Source: Pseudomonas aylmerensis
Lineage (GTDB): Bacteria; Pseudomonadota; Gammaproteobacteria; Pseudomonadales; Pseudomonadaceae
Assembly (NCBI RefSeq): GCF_001702265.1
Contig: NZ_MAUE01000011.1
Span: 1-64,000, forward strand
Length of the DNA: 64,000 nucleotides
Reading direction: 5' to 3'
Below the pieces are notes generated by a model, which saw nothing but the letters and a program-made list of their open reading frames with translations, ran no database searches and was not told where the DNA came from. A program made the translations under genes and the position numbers. Numbering within the stretch: the first letter of the stretch is position 1; each line of letters begins with the position of its first letter. Shown here one piece after another: positions 1 to 7,940 of the stretch.

Positions 1-16
1 CGCGTTCATAGGTTTA

Positions 17-60
17 GGGCCGCTGCGCGACCCAACGCAGGGCAAGCCTGCTCGCCACAG
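17..60. repeat. REP-type element, right arm only (window edge)
   Basis: The stretch carries the sequence CCCAACGCAGGGCAAGC followed by CTGCTCGCCACAG, the right-hand arm of the palindromic family that is complete near 28.5, 42.7 and 53.6 kb. The left arm would lie before the window. The region from here to the transaldolase start has no other recognisable gene. Confidence 0.6.
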
Positions 61-267
61 GGAGACGGCTTCCACGGGGCTGCGTTGCCCGCAGGGCAGT
101 TGGGTTGAACCTGCCGGCCGTTTTGCCCTCCTATTTACCAGCAAGATCAGTCATTCAAACGGCTGTTTTCAGGTTGTTGCCCTCGCAAACGATCGAACGC
201 ATTTGCGCCCTTGAGCGCCTGCCAGCGCTCGGGTAATGTCATCAGACCCATAGGACAGAGCACGCCC

Positions 268-1194
268 ATGACTTCCAAGCTGGAACAACTCAAGCAATTC
301 ACCACTGTCGTAGCCGATACCGGCGATTTCTCAACCCTCGCCAAGCTCAAGCCGCAAGACGCCACCACCAACCCTTCCCTGCTGCTCAAGGCCGCCTCGA
401 TTCCAGGCTATGCCAAGCTGCTGGATGAGTGCGTGAAGGACTGCAACGGTGATGTCGGCCTGGCCAGCGACCGGTTTGCAGTGGCCGTCGGCCAGGAAAT
501 CCTGAAAGTGGTGCCTGGGCGCATCTCCACCGAAGTGGATGCGCGCCTGTCATTCGATACCGACGCCGTGCTCAAGCGTGCGCATCGCCTGATCGACCTG
601 TACGACAAGGCTGGTGTTGGCCGTGATCGCGTGCTGATCAAGATCGCCTCCACCTGGGAAGGTATCCGCGCGGCGGAGAAGCTCGAGAAAGAAGGCATCC
701 AGACCAACCTGACGCTGCTGTTCTCCTTCGCCCAGGCCGTAGCGTGCGCAGAAGCCGGCGTGTTCCTGATCTCGCCGTTCGTGGGCCGTATCTATGACTG
801 GTACAAGAAGGCCAATGGCAATGACTACACCGGCGCCGAAGACCCAGGTGTGCAGTCGGTAACGCGCATCTACAACTACTACAAGGCCAATGGCTACAAG
901 ACCGTGGTGATGGGGGCGAGCTTCCGTAATCTGAGCCAGATCGAAGAGCTGGCCGGGTGTGATCGCCTGACCATCAGCCCGGATCTGCTGGAGAAGCTGG
1001 CAGCCGATGAAGGCAAGTTGGAGCGCAAGCTTTCGCCAGGCCATGCCGGCGAAGCCCGTGTGCATCTGACAGAAGCGCAGTTCCGTTGGGAGTCCAACGA
1101 GGATGCGATGGCCACCGAGAAACTGGCCGAGGGTATTCGTCAGTTTGCTCGCGACCAGGAGAAACTGGAGGCGTTGCTGACTGCCAAGCTGTAA
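268..1194 (+). CDS. tal: Transaldolase
   Basis: Transaldolase (308 aa, class I, TalB-like) moves a dihydroxyacetone unit between sedoheptulose-7-phosphate and glyceraldehyde-3-phosphate in the non-oxidative pentose phosphate pathway, in the cytoplasm. The protein begins [11 protein letters not shown] and carries the Schiff-base lysine context [11 protein letters not shown] near residue 132, the early [10 protein letters not shown] motif and the conserved GASFRN segment. The open frame extends 57 bases further upstream, but the usual family N-terminus begins at this ATG. The length is normal for the family. It is transcribed alone and ends in a clear intrinsic terminator. The neighbouring rssC-rssB-PilZ-mlaA order matches what I recall for P. 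aeruginosa. Confidence 0.96.
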   Translation: MTSKLEQLKQFTTVVADTGDFSTLAKLKPQDATTNPSLLLKAASIPGYAKLLDECVKDCNGDVGLASDRFAVAVGQEILKVVPGRISTEVDARLSFDTDAVLKRAHRLIDLYDKAGVGRDRVLIKIASTWEGIRAAEKLEKEGIQTNLTLLFSFAQAVACAEAGVFLISPFVGRIYDWYKKANGNDYTGAEDPGVQSVTRIYNYYKANGYKTVVMGASFRNLSQIEELAGCDRLTISPDLLEKLAADEGKLERKLSPGHAGEARVHLTEAQFRWESNEDAMATEKLAEGIRQFARDQEKLEALLTAKL

Positions 1195-1212
1195 AAGCGG
1201 CGGTAGCAAAAA

Positions 1213-1244
1213 GGGCGGCACCCTCGCGGGTACCGCCCTTTTTT
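1213..1244 (+). terminator. Intrinsic terminator after tal
   Basis: GGGCGGCACCC, loop TCGC, then GGGTACCGCCC form an 11-bp stem with one G-U type mismatch, followed by six T. It lies 18 bases after the tal stop codon. Confidence 0.85.
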
Positions 1245-1377
1245 GTGTTTCATCGATCTTGAGCCGGCCACCGTTCAAGTTGCAGGCGCACGCTTGCTCA
1301 CGGGTGCGGCAGCAACGGATAAGGTGATCGACACGCCGCCATCGCTGGCAAGCCAGCGCCTACCGTTGGAATCCAGG

Positions 1378-1860
1378 TCAGTGGCGTTCGAGGGCATTCA
1401 CGAGGTCGTGGAACGCTTCGCGATTGGACTCGTTCAGGCCCATCAGGATCTTGTGCGCTTCCAGCACCTTGACCCGCACCACTTCCTCGGACTGATCCTG
1501 GGAAGGCAGGTCGGTCAGGCATTCAGGGCATGGGATCGGGCGATCAACGATGTTGAACACCTGGTCAAAACCCATGGACTGCAGCAGACGGGTGATGTCT
1601 TCATGGGTGGTGACGACCGTCGGCAACAGGCCGACCTTCTGCCGAGACAGAATGGACAACTTGGCCAACAACCCAAGGGTGGTGCTATCGATGCTGCGGG
1701 TTTCGGTCAGATCGATCACGATCGCCGAAAAATTCAACGCTGTGAAAATCCGCTCAATCGTCGCATCCAGCGCCGAACACAAGGTCAGGCGCACTTCACC
1801 GACAAACTTCAGGACGAAGGTCCCGTCTTGCTCGGCGAATTGGATTCTTCCGGTACTCAT
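1378..1860 (-). CDS. rssC: STAS-domain anti-sigma factor antagonist (RssC-like)
   Basis: A 160-aa protein with an N-terminal STAS domain (about residues 1-110). The family's phosphorylation loop is visible as IDSTTLG at residues 57-63. Such proteins bind an anti-sigma or kinase partner and are switched by serine/threonine phosphorylation and by a PP2C phosphatase. The phosphatase partner is encoded immediately upstream: the two genes share TGATG, so the rssB stop overlaps this ATG and translation is probably coupled. A TTG three bases upstream is in frame, but the AGGA ribosome site fits the ATG. About 50 residues after the STAS core are of unclear function. It could also be called HsbA-like; the neighbours favour RssC. 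Confidence 0.85.
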   Translation of the reverse strand: MSTGRIQFAEQDGTFVLKFVGEVRLTLCSALDATIERIFTALNFSAIVIDLTETRSIDSTTLGLLAKLSILSRQKVGLLPTVVTTHEDITRLLQSMGFDQVFNIVDRPIPCPECLTDLPSQDQSEEVVRVKVLEAHKILMGLNESNREAFHDLVNALERH

Positions 1861-3041
1861 CAAAGATTCCTGCTCAACACCAATAGGGCGATATCATCCG
1901 GCATCTCCCCTAGCGTGGCCAATCCAAAAACCTGCCGCAGGCCATCCAGGCTGCCGCCCGCCGACTTGACCTTTTGGGGCAAGGCAGCTTCTTTCTCCTT
2001 GAGTGTAGGCTCTGGAAGCAGGTCCAGGATGCCATCGGACATCAGCGTCAGGCTGAACGCCGGTGGCAGCTCCAGGATGTGGTCTTCGTAGGTCGCTTCA
2101 TTGAACAAGCCTACGGGCAGGCCACGCCCTTCCAGGTAGCACACACTGTCGGGAGTGTACAAAACCGGCATCGGCAGGTGACCGCCGATGCTGTAGGTCA
2201 AAAGACCGGTTTCTTCATCAATCACGCCGCCTACCATCGTCACGTGCTTGCCCAGCTTGCAACTGATCAAGCCCCGGTTGATGTGGCCCAACACCTCGGA
2301 GGGGGTGAACTCCGGCAAGGTGCCATTGCGCTTGGATTCGAACAACAGCCGTGTGGTCATGAACTTCAACAACACGGTTACAAAGGCAGAGGATGCGCCA
2401 TGGCCGGAAACATCGGCCAGGTAAAACGCGACACGCCGCTCATCAACACGGAAGTAGTCGACGAAATCACCCGACAGGTACAACGACGGGATGATCTGGT
2501 GAGCGAACTGGAATTCGTCGATGGTCCACGGGCTGACCGGCAACATGTTCATCTGCACCTGGCGACCGGCGTTCTGGTCTTCCTGGAGCAGGTTGAGGCT
2601 GGCTTCGAGTTCGCGGTTGGCGGTTTCGAGCTTTCCGCGGTAACGCTGGTTTTCCAACAACAGGCGCGCACGGTCCAGGGCGCGACGTACCGAGTGCTCC
2701 AGCACCGCCAGGTCTTCCAGGGGCTTGATAAGGTAGTCGGCAGCGCCCAGGCGCAAGGCCTCGACGGCATCGTTCATCACCCCGGCACCGGACACGACAA
2801 TCACCGGCGTCTGCGGAGCAAGCTCGGTCACCTGGCGAATCAGCTCGAGGCCGCCCATCTGGGGCATGCGCAGGTCGCAGATCACGAGGTCGGGCTTGTC
2901 GCGCTCGAACACTTGGAGACCCTGTTGGCCATTGCTGGCCTGCAGGACGCTGAAGCCACTGTCTTCCAAATAGGCCGCGAGGCTCGCGCGCACTACTTCG
3001 TCGTCATCGATTATCAGCAGCGTGGCACTGGTTTTTTGCAT
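1860..3041 (-). CDS. rssB: Response regulator with PP2C/SpoIIE phosphatase domain (RssB)
   Basis: A 393-aa cytoplasmic protein with an N-terminal receiver domain (residues 1-120, acidic pair D12/D13, phosphoacceptor D56 in VICDLRMPQ, lysine in YLIKPLEDL), a linker rich in Leu/Glu/Arg of coiled-coil type (about 125-165), and a C-terminal PP2C-like serine phosphatase domain with metal-binding segments SGDFVDYF, ADVSGHG and MSDGILDLL. The enteric RssB targets RpoS for proteolysis but has a dead phosphatase domain. Here the phosphatase aspartates look intact, so dephosphorylation of the STAS protein encoded directly downstream is the likely job. In Pseudomonas the pair is associated with RpoS control; that role is inferred, not visible in the sequence. 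Confidence 0.9.
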   Translation of the reverse strand: MQKTSATLLIIDDDEVVRASLAAYLEDSGFSVLQASNGQQGLQVFERDKPDLVICDLRMPQMGGLELIRQVTELAPQTPVIVVSGAGVMNDAVEALRLGAADYLIKPLEDLAVLEHSVRRALDRARLLLENQRYRGKLETANRELEASLNLLQEDQNAGRQVQMNMLPVSPWTIDEFQFAHQIIPSLYLSGDFVDYFRVDERRVAFYLADVSGHGASSAFVTVLLKFMTTRLLFESKRNGTLPEFTPSEVLGHINRGLISCKLGKHVTMVGGVIDEETGLLTYSIGGHLPMPVLYTPDSVCYLEGRGLPVGLFNEATYEDHILELPPAFSLTLMSDGILDLLPEPTLKEKEAALPQKVKSAGGSLDGLRQVFGLATLGEMPDDIALLVLSRNL

Positions 3042-3317
3042 GTGGGCAAACGGCGCCAGAATTAGGTTGGCGTAGGTGGCTCGGCAATGGCCGGGCGCAC
3101 GTACTGGATTCGCTTTCTAGCCTCTCTGTCCTACAACATACGGGATTTTAGCCCACGCACAACGGTAAAGCAGAGGTGCCCTTCTAAGGCGCAGACGGTA
3201 CTCCCATCCGCCAGGGGTTTCAAGCTCATGCCGATGGTCGCCGGGCGTCTTTACACCGCAAATCACCGGGAGTTATAAGAACGGGCACGACCACAACACA
3301 AAGTAAGGATGGAACCC

Positions 3318-3614
3318 ATGAGCGAACACGAGCGCGACTACGCCGAAAAACGCGATTTCATCCGCATGCGCGTGGATGCCGATGTGTCTCTTATCCACGC
3401 CGGGCAGGAGATTGCCGGGGTGTGCGTGGACCTTTCAAGCTCCGGGATGCAGGTCCAGGCGCCTCGCCAATTCAAGGCGGGCGACCACCTGACGGTGCGC
3501 ATCGAATCGGAGCACGCCGCACTCAAGGGGTTGGAGGCGGACACCGAAGTGGTCTGGACCAAGACCACCGGTGAGGAGCAGCAACTGGGCCTCAAGATCT
3601 TGAAAATGCACTGA
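3318..3614 (+). CDS. PilZ-domain protein
   Basis: A 98-aa single-domain PilZ protein, expected to bind cyclic di-GMP. Both binding motifs are present: RxxxR at R12-R16 (RDFIR) and DxSxxG at D38-G43 (DLSSSG). An ATG nine bases upstream would add three residues, but it sits directly on the TAAGGA ribosome site, so the second ATG is the better start. There is no signal peptide or membrane segment, so it is probably a cytosolic c-di-GMP adaptor whose partner is not evident. It is divergent from rssB and convergent with mlaA. Confidence 0.9.
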   Translation: MSEHERDYAEKRDFIRMRVDADVSLIHAGQEIAGVCVDLSSSGMQVQAPRQFKAGDHLTVRIESEHAALKGLEADTEVVWTKTTGEEQQLGLKILKMH

Positions 3615-3623
3615 AAAGTGCGC

Positions 3624-3657
3624 ACAAAAAAAGGCGACCGCCAGGGTCGCCTTTTTT
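3624..3657. terminator. Bidirectional terminator between the PilZ gene and mlaA
   Basis: GGCGACC and GGTCGCC form a 7-bp stem around a GCCAG loop, with A-runs before and T-runs after, so it can end transcripts from both convergent genes. Confidence 0.85.
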
Positions 3658-3676
3658 CATTTCAAAACGTCACGGC

Positions 3677-4366
3677 TTAGAAGTCGTCGACGACCTTGCC
3701 ATCCTTGACCTTGAACTCACGGTTCTGCAGGTAGGCGTTGCGGATAAACGTGTATTTGTCGCCGGTGATCAGCTTCTCGCTGTCGAGCAGGCTGGCACGG
3801 GTGTCCACGATATTCAGGCCGAAGGTGCTGTTGCGCCAGCCGATATCGTTCATGTAGCGGTACGGTTGGGTGTAGCTGTCCACGTACTTGGACGGCGCGT
3901 CACGCAAGGTGCTCGGGCCCAGCAACGGCAGCATCACGTAAGGCCCACTGCCGACGCCCCAGTAGCCGAGGGTCTGGCCGAAGTCTTCGTCACTGCGCTG
4001 CAGCCCCATTTTGGTGCCGACATCGATAAACCCCAGCACACCGAAGGTGGTGTTCATCAGCAGGCGAGCCGTGTCCACACCCGCCGCATGCGGCTTGAGT
4101 TGCAGCACGTTGTTGGCCAGGTTGCCGACATCGCCGATGTTGCGGAAGAAGTTGTGCACGCCGTCCTGCACGAACTGCGGGGTCACAAACTGATAGCCCT
4201 GGGCCAACGGCTTGAGCGCGTAGGTATCAACGGTGTCGTTGAAGGTGAAGATCGGGCGGTTGACGCTTTCCCATGGATCGTCTTCGGACGCGGCCTGTGC
4301 GGCGAACGGCGCCAGCAGCACAGTGGCACACACCGACAGCTGAGCGAAGTAGTGGCTCCAGCGCAT
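3677..4366 (-). CDS. mlaA: MlaA/VacJ family phospholipid-retrieval protein
   Basis: A 229-aa protein of the MlaA (VacJ) family, the outer-membrane component that removes misplaced phospholipid from the outer leaflet and hands it to the periplasmic Mla system. Family hallmarks are DPWESVNRPIFTFND near the mature N-terminus and the segment TFGVLGFIDVGTKMGL. An N-terminal signal sequence (residues 1-25) ends AAQA, which looks like a signal peptidase I site. The enteric lipobox cysteine at that place is absent. The other mla genes are not in this window. It is monocistronic and shares a terminator with the PilZ gene. Confidence 0.92.
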   Translation of the reverse strand: MRWSHYFAQLSVCATVLLAPFAAQAASEDDPWESVNRPIFTFNDTVDTYALKPLAQGYQFVTPQFVQDGVHNFFRNIGDVGNLANNVLQLKPHAAGVDTARLLMNTTFGVLGFIDVGTKMGLQRSDEDFGQTLGYWGVGSGPYVMLPLLGPSTLRDAPSKYVDSYTQPYRYMNDIGWRNSTFGLNIVDTRASLLDSEKLITGDKYTFIRNAYLQNREFKVKDGKVVDDF

Positions 4367-4561
4367 AGCTTTTGCTCCTCGAATGGTCTGTCATGGGCGC
4401 TATGCCCTGAATAAGACGGCCAGTATATGACGGAAGTGTCCAATTAGGCAGCATGCAGGAAACGACATACGGGAAATGCACAAAATTCCTACAATTAACC
4501 CTGCTGTCATCGGCTTGTCATCGTGCCCCGTTAGCGTCAGGGCTATTTCAGGGATGTTGAA

Positions 4562-5170
4562 ATGCCTCACGCCGAGATTGCCATCGCCAGCGCGCCTGCC
4601 TTGACTGCAGTTCTGTTTGGCCTGAGTGGCTGCCTGGTGGACTTCGGTTCCCGGGCACGCACCGATTCCCCCACGCTTGGTTCCGATGCCACACCCGGCG
4701 CCCTGAAAATCCTGCGTAGCCTGAAGGATCAAGGCGTGCCCTGTGCCTGGCTGGATGAATTGCCACCCCCGGTGACCACCGCGCTGTCGGCCTCACTCCC
4801 CGAGTGGCTCAAGGCTGCATCGCCCTCCTCCATCCGCTGGCCTGCGCCCCACGCGTGCTGGCAAGCCTTGATGGAACTGAATATCGAACGCCTGGAAGGC
4901 TGCGTGCTGGTCAGCGGCGAGCCGCGCTTGCTGCAATCGGGGCTGAACGCTGGCCTGTGGACCATCGGCCTGGCCTCGTGCGGCTCGCTGTGCGGCATGG
5001 CCCCCGAGCAATGGCGGGCGCTGAGCGAGCAGGAGCGCGAGTACAAGCGCGGCAAGGCCACCGTCGCCCTGTATGGCCTGGGCGTGCACTCGGTGATCGA
5101 CCACCTGGGCGAGCTCGGCAGTTGCCTGGCCGACATCAGCCTGCGCCAGCTCAAGGGCGAGAAGCCCTGA
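4562..5170 (+). CDS. Degenerate HAD protein related to phosphonoacetaldehyde hydrolase
   Basis: A 202-aa protein whose ends align with PhnX-type phosphonatases. It opens AVLFGLSGCLVDFGSRA where phosphonatases have a D-W-A-G-T core, keeps a SGLNAGLWTIG segment, and closes with LSEQEREYKRGKATVALY and a VIDHLGEL-GEKP tail. The nucleophilic aspartate of the first motif is glycine, the metal-binding aspartates before the NAG segment are not present, and about 65 residues corresponding to the helical cap with its Schiff-base lysine are missing compared with the usual ~270 aa. It is therefore probably not a phosphonatase. P. aeruginosa has a similar gene close to its queF (from memory). The real function is unknown. 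Confidence 0.8.
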   Translation: MPHAEIAIASAPALTAVLFGLSGCLVDFGSRARTDSPTLGSDATPGALKILRSLKDQGVPCAWLDELPPPVTTALSASLPEWLKAASPSSIRWPAPHACWQALMELNIERLEGCVLVSGEPRLLQSGLNAGLWTIGLASCGSLCGMAPEQWRALSEQEREYKRGKATVALYGLGVHSVIDHLGELGSCLADISLRQLKGEKP

Positions 5171-5280
5171 TCGAGATCATGCACGGAGGGCGCCAGTGGA
5201 TTAATCTACAGGTCAGCTCGTAGACCTTTCTCGGCGTGCCGTGGTCTATGCCAGTGCCTATCGATAAAAGGAACCACGTC

Positions 5281-5547
5281 ATGCCTGATCGCAAAAAACT
5301 GGAAGAACAGGTCGAGATCCTGCGCGGGCAGTTGGAACAGGAACCGCCGCTGCCGGAAGAAAAACGCGAAGCGCTGGAAGCCTTGATTGCCAAGTTTGAA
5401 TTACAACTTGAACTTGAACCGGCGACTCAGACGCCGAGTATTTCCGATGATGTGAACCAAGCGGCCATAGAGTTCGATGCCGATCATCCGGTCATTTCCG
5501 GCACATTGCGCAATATCATGATCACCCTCGGCAACATCGGGATCTGA
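5281..5547 (+). CDS. DUF4404 family small protein
   Basis: An 88-aa acidic, mostly helical cytoplasmic protein beginning MPDRKKLEEQVEILRGQL. A coiled-coil-like first half is followed by a short hydrophobic tail (TLRNIMITLGNIGI). It is recognised as the DUF4404 type usually found beside queF in Pseudomonas. AAGGA lies ten bases before the ATG. The function is unknown. It is followed by a REPIN that probably ends its transcript. Confidence 0.8.
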   Translation: MPDRKKLEEQVEILRGQLEQEPPLPEEKREALEALIAKFELQLELEPATQTPSISDDVNQAAIEFDADHPVISGTLRNIMITLGNIGI

Positions 5548-5576
5548 ACCCAGCCCCAAGACAAGCGCAGAAACCC

Positions 5577-5667
5577 ATGTGGGAGCTGGCTTGCCTGCGA
5601 TCGCGATCATTCAGTCATCCATCAGGTGACTGATACACCGCAGTCGCAGGCAAGCCAGCTCCCACAT
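5577..5667. repeat. REPIN (paired REP palindrome)
   Basis: ATGTGGGAGCTGGCTTGCC at the left is matched by GGCAAGCCAGCTCCCACAT at the right. A second inner inverted repeat, TCAGTCATC and GGTGACTGA, lets the whole 91 bases fold into one long hairpin. It sits between the convergent DUF4404 and queF genes. Confidence 0.9.
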
Positions 5668-5683
5668 TTGATTTGCGTGATAA

Positions 5684-6514
5684 CTACTGGCGAGCCAGGC
5701 GCACGTTCTGGAACGCCACATCCTCGGTGCTGCGGTACGGGTTGATATCCAGCCCGCCACGCCGCACATACCGCGCATACACCGTCAGTTTCTCTGGCTT
5801 GAGCAAGCGCTGCAGGTCGAGGAAGATGCGCTCCACGCACTGCTCATGGAAGTCCGAATGCTGGCGAAAGCTCACCAGGTATTCGAGCAAACTGGCGTGA
5901 TCGAGTGCCGCCCCGCGATAGTCCACCACCACGCTGCCCCAGTCTGGCTGGCTGGTCACCGGGCAGTTGGATTTGAGCAAGTGGCTGTGCACGCTCTCCT
6001 CGACCACACGCGAAGCATCGCAGCGCAAGAGTTCGGGGCGCGGGTGTTCGTAGTTGCTGACGCTGATATCCAGATCGTCGATGCACACACCCGGCAAAGC
6101 CTGCACGCCTTCGGCTTCAACCTCGGCCAGGCTGCGCACGCGCACGCTCACAGGCTTGCCGGCAGCCGCGCTGAGGTCGGTGCGCAGGGTGGCTTCCAGG
6201 CTGTGTACGTCGGCAAACGCGCTCTGGTTGAGCGAATTGAGGTACAGCTTGAATGACTTGGATTCGATGATGTTCGGCGAATCGGCCGGAATGCTGAATT
6301 CACCGATGGCCACCACCGGCTTGCCCGATGGCAACAACCAGGACAATTCGAAGCAATTCCAGAAATCCACGCCTTTATAAGGCAGGGTCTCGGCGCTCAG
6401 GCCCAGCTCGGCCCATTTGGCGGCGCGCGGAATCGGGAACAGCAACGAGGGGGTGTAGGTGGAGATGTATTCACTGGACTTGCCCAGCGGCGAATGTTCG
6501 GCTGCGGGATGCAT
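5684..6514 (-). CDS. queF: NADPH-dependent 7-cyano-7-deazaguanine reductase
   Basis: QueF reduces preQ0 to preQ1 in queuosine biosynthesis. This is the long two-domain form (276 aa). The substrate-side E-S-K-S motif ([13 protein letters not shown]) lies near residue 85 and the catalytic cysteine lies in [14 protein letters not shown] near residue 184, with the partnering aspartate of the same segment. Length and motif order match the gammaproteobacterial family. It is transcribed alone on the minus strand, and I saw no preQ1 riboswitch in the 66 bases before the start. Confidence 0.96.
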   Translation of the reverse strand: MHPAAEHSPLGKSSEYISTYTPSLLFPIPRAAKWAELGLSAETLPYKGVDFWNCFELSWLLPSGKPVVAIGEFSIPADSPNIIESKSFKLYLNSLNQSAFADVHSLEATLRTDLSAAAGKPVSVRVRSLAEVEAEGVQALPGVCIDDLDISVSNYEHPRPELLRCDASRVVEESVHSHLLKSNCPVTSQPDWGSVVVDYRGAALDHASLLEYLVSFRQHSDFHEQCVERIFLDLQRLLKPEKLTVYARYVRRGGLDINPYRSTEDVAFQNVRLARQ

Positions 6515-6580
6515 GGCGGAAACCTGGCTAAATAAACCCCGCCAGTCTACCAGCCTTTGATCCCGCCTCTAAGAACCGCC

Positions 6581-7102
6581 TTACTCGACGGTCAGCTTGC
6601 CGACCATCCCCGCCTGGTAATGCCCCGGCAGGTTGCACGCGAACTCAAGCCCGGCGGCCTTGGTAAAGGTCCAGGTCAGCTCGGCGGTTTTGCCCGGCTC
6701 CACCAGCACACTGTTGGGGTCGTCGTGCTTCATGCCGCCCATGTCGCCATGGCCCATCGCACTGTGGTCCATCTTGCCCATACCGGTGGCGGTAAGCATG
6801 CCGCTGGCTTGCATCTGCAACATTTCCTTCTGGTGCTCGGCATGCATCGCCGCGTCACCCAGGTTGAATTCATGGAGCAACTGGCCTTTGTTGACGAGTA
6901 CAAAGCGCACCGTCTCACCAGCCTTGACGTCCAAGGACTTGGGTGAAAAGGAAATGTCCTGCAGCGTGACTTGCACGGTGCGCGTGGCCTGGTTCGCCGG
7001 TGCCGGCTGGCCGAACGCGTAAGTGTGAGCCGTGTCAGCCGCCGCACCGAAACTCAGCGCCAACAGGCAGCCTGCCAACATCAGGGGAGTACGCAACGCC
7101 AT
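6581..7102 (-). CDS. Periplasmic cupredoxin with Met/His-rich insert
   Basis: A 173-aa exported protein. A signal peptide (about residues 1-22, ending GAAADTA) is followed by a plastocyanin/azurin-like fold with a complete type 1 copper ligand set: His in LLHEFN, then Cys, His and Met in EFACNLPGHYQAGM. Between them is a Met/His-rich stretch (roughly residues 85-128, including GMGKMDHSAMGHGDMGG) that resembles copper-sponge segments of CopA/PcoA-like proteins. The gene is divergent from copR with a CopR-type box between them, so copper induction is likely. A role in periplasmic copper binding or resistance is inferred. Confidence 0.88.
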   Translation of the reverse strand: MALRTPLMLAGCLLALSFGAAADTAHTYAFGQPAPANQATRTVQVTLQDISFSPKSLDVKAGETVRFVLVNKGQLLHEFNLGDAAMHAEHQKEMLQMQASGMLTATGMGKMDHSAMGHGDMGGMKHDDPNSVLVEPGKTAELTWTFTKAAGLEFACNLPGHYQAGMVGKLTVE

Positions 7103-7178
7103 CTCTCTTCTCCGAAACTATGTAAACCGCAGGATCAGCACTCTAAGATGACGCCGCTGCCAGCCAGCTGACTGCTAG

Positions 7179-7193
7179 ATTACAACTTTGTCA
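7179..7193. promoter_or_regulatory. CopR binding box
   Basis: On the minus strand the sequence reads TGACAAAGTTGTAAT, an exact fit to the TGACA-N5-GTAAT box I recall for CopR in P. aeruginosa. It lies 76 bases from the cupredoxin start and 66 bases from the copR start, so it can serve both divergent genes. Confidence 0.7.
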
Positions 7194-7259
7194 GGTTGCG
7201 CCCTTACCCCGGCCTCCACGGTATAAAGCCGGTCGTGCCCTGTTTGCCAAGAGCTGCCC

Positions 7260-7940
7260 ATGAAACTGTTGATTGTCGAAGACCAAGCCAAAACCGGCCA
7301 ATACCTGCGCCAGGGCCTGGCCGAGGCTGGCTTCACCACCGAATGGGTGGCCGACGGCGCCAGCGGCCAGCACCTGGCGTTGACCGGCGACTACGACCTG
7401 CTGATCCTCGATGTGATGCTGCCCGGCCGCGACGGTTGGCAAATCCTGCAAGCGGTGCGCGGCGCCGGCCTGGATATTCCGGTGCTGTTCCTGACCGCCC
7501 GGGACGCCGTGGAAGACCGCGTGCACGGCCTGGAACTCGGCGCCGACGACTACCTGGTCAAACCCTTCGCCTTTTCCGAACTGCTGGCACGCGTGCGCAG
7601 CCTGTTGCGCCGTGGCAGCAGTGCCCCGCAGGAAACCGCCTTGCAGTTGGCCGACCTGCGCCTGGATTTGATTCGCCGCCGTGTCGAACGGGACGGCCAG
7701 CGCATCGACCTCACCGCCAAGGAGTTCTCGCTGCTGGAACTGTTGCTGCGCCGCCAGGGCGAAGTGCTGCCCAAGTCGCTGATTGCCTCCCAGGTCTGGG
7801 ACATGAATTTCGACAGCGACACCAACATCATCGAAGTGGCGATCCGCCGGTTGCGCCTGAAAGTCGACGACAACTACCCCACCAAGCTGATCCACACCGT
7901 GCGCGGCATGGGTTATGTGCTGGAGGCACGGTGCAATTGA
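7260..7940 (+). CDS. copR: Copper response regulator CopR (OmpR family)
   Basis: A 226-aa OmpR/PhoB-type regulator. The receiver domain (1-115) has E7/D8, phosphoacceptor D51 in [10 protein letters not shown] and lysine in YLVKPFAF; the winged-helix DNA-binding domain (about 130-223) ends in the conserved [11 protein letters not shown]. Phosphorylation by CopS should activate copper-resistance promoters. The last ten bases overlap copS. The heavy-metal type (CopR/CusR/CzcR) is clear from the sequence. The assignment to copper specifically rests on the adjacent cupredoxin and the CopR box. Confidence 0.92.
   Translation: MKLLIVEDQAKTGQYLRQGLAEAGFTTEWVADGASGQHLALTGDYDLLILDVMLPGRDGWQILQAVRGAGLDIPVLFLTARDAVEDRVHGLELGADDYLVKPFAFSELLARVRSLLRRGSSAPQETALQLADLRLDLIRRRVERDGQRIDLTAKEFSLLELLLRRQGEVLPKSLIASQVWDMNFDSDTNIIEVAIRRLRLKVDDNYPTKLIHTVRGMGYVLEARCN

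Noticed and set aside
3220..3237. TCAAG...GCCGATGG resembling the flagellar sigma-28 promoter before the PilZ gene
   Set aside because: The two elements are separated by only five bases, far less than the spacing of real sigma-28 promoters.
6515..6580. Looked for a preQ1 riboswitch before queF
   Set aside because: The 66-base gap contains only a short GGCGG/CCGCC inverted repeat next to the ribosome site and no preQ1 aptamer-like sequence.
7103..7259. Searched for a ptrA-like small gene between the cupredoxin gene and copR
   Set aside because: The 157 bases hold only the CopR box and promoter regions; no suitable frame with a ribosome site is visible.
7196..7930. Upstream extension of the copS reading frame through copR
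   Set aside because: The residues are Arg/Pro-rich shadow sequence of copR. The GTG at 7931 gives the normal kinase N-terminus and the expected short overlap.
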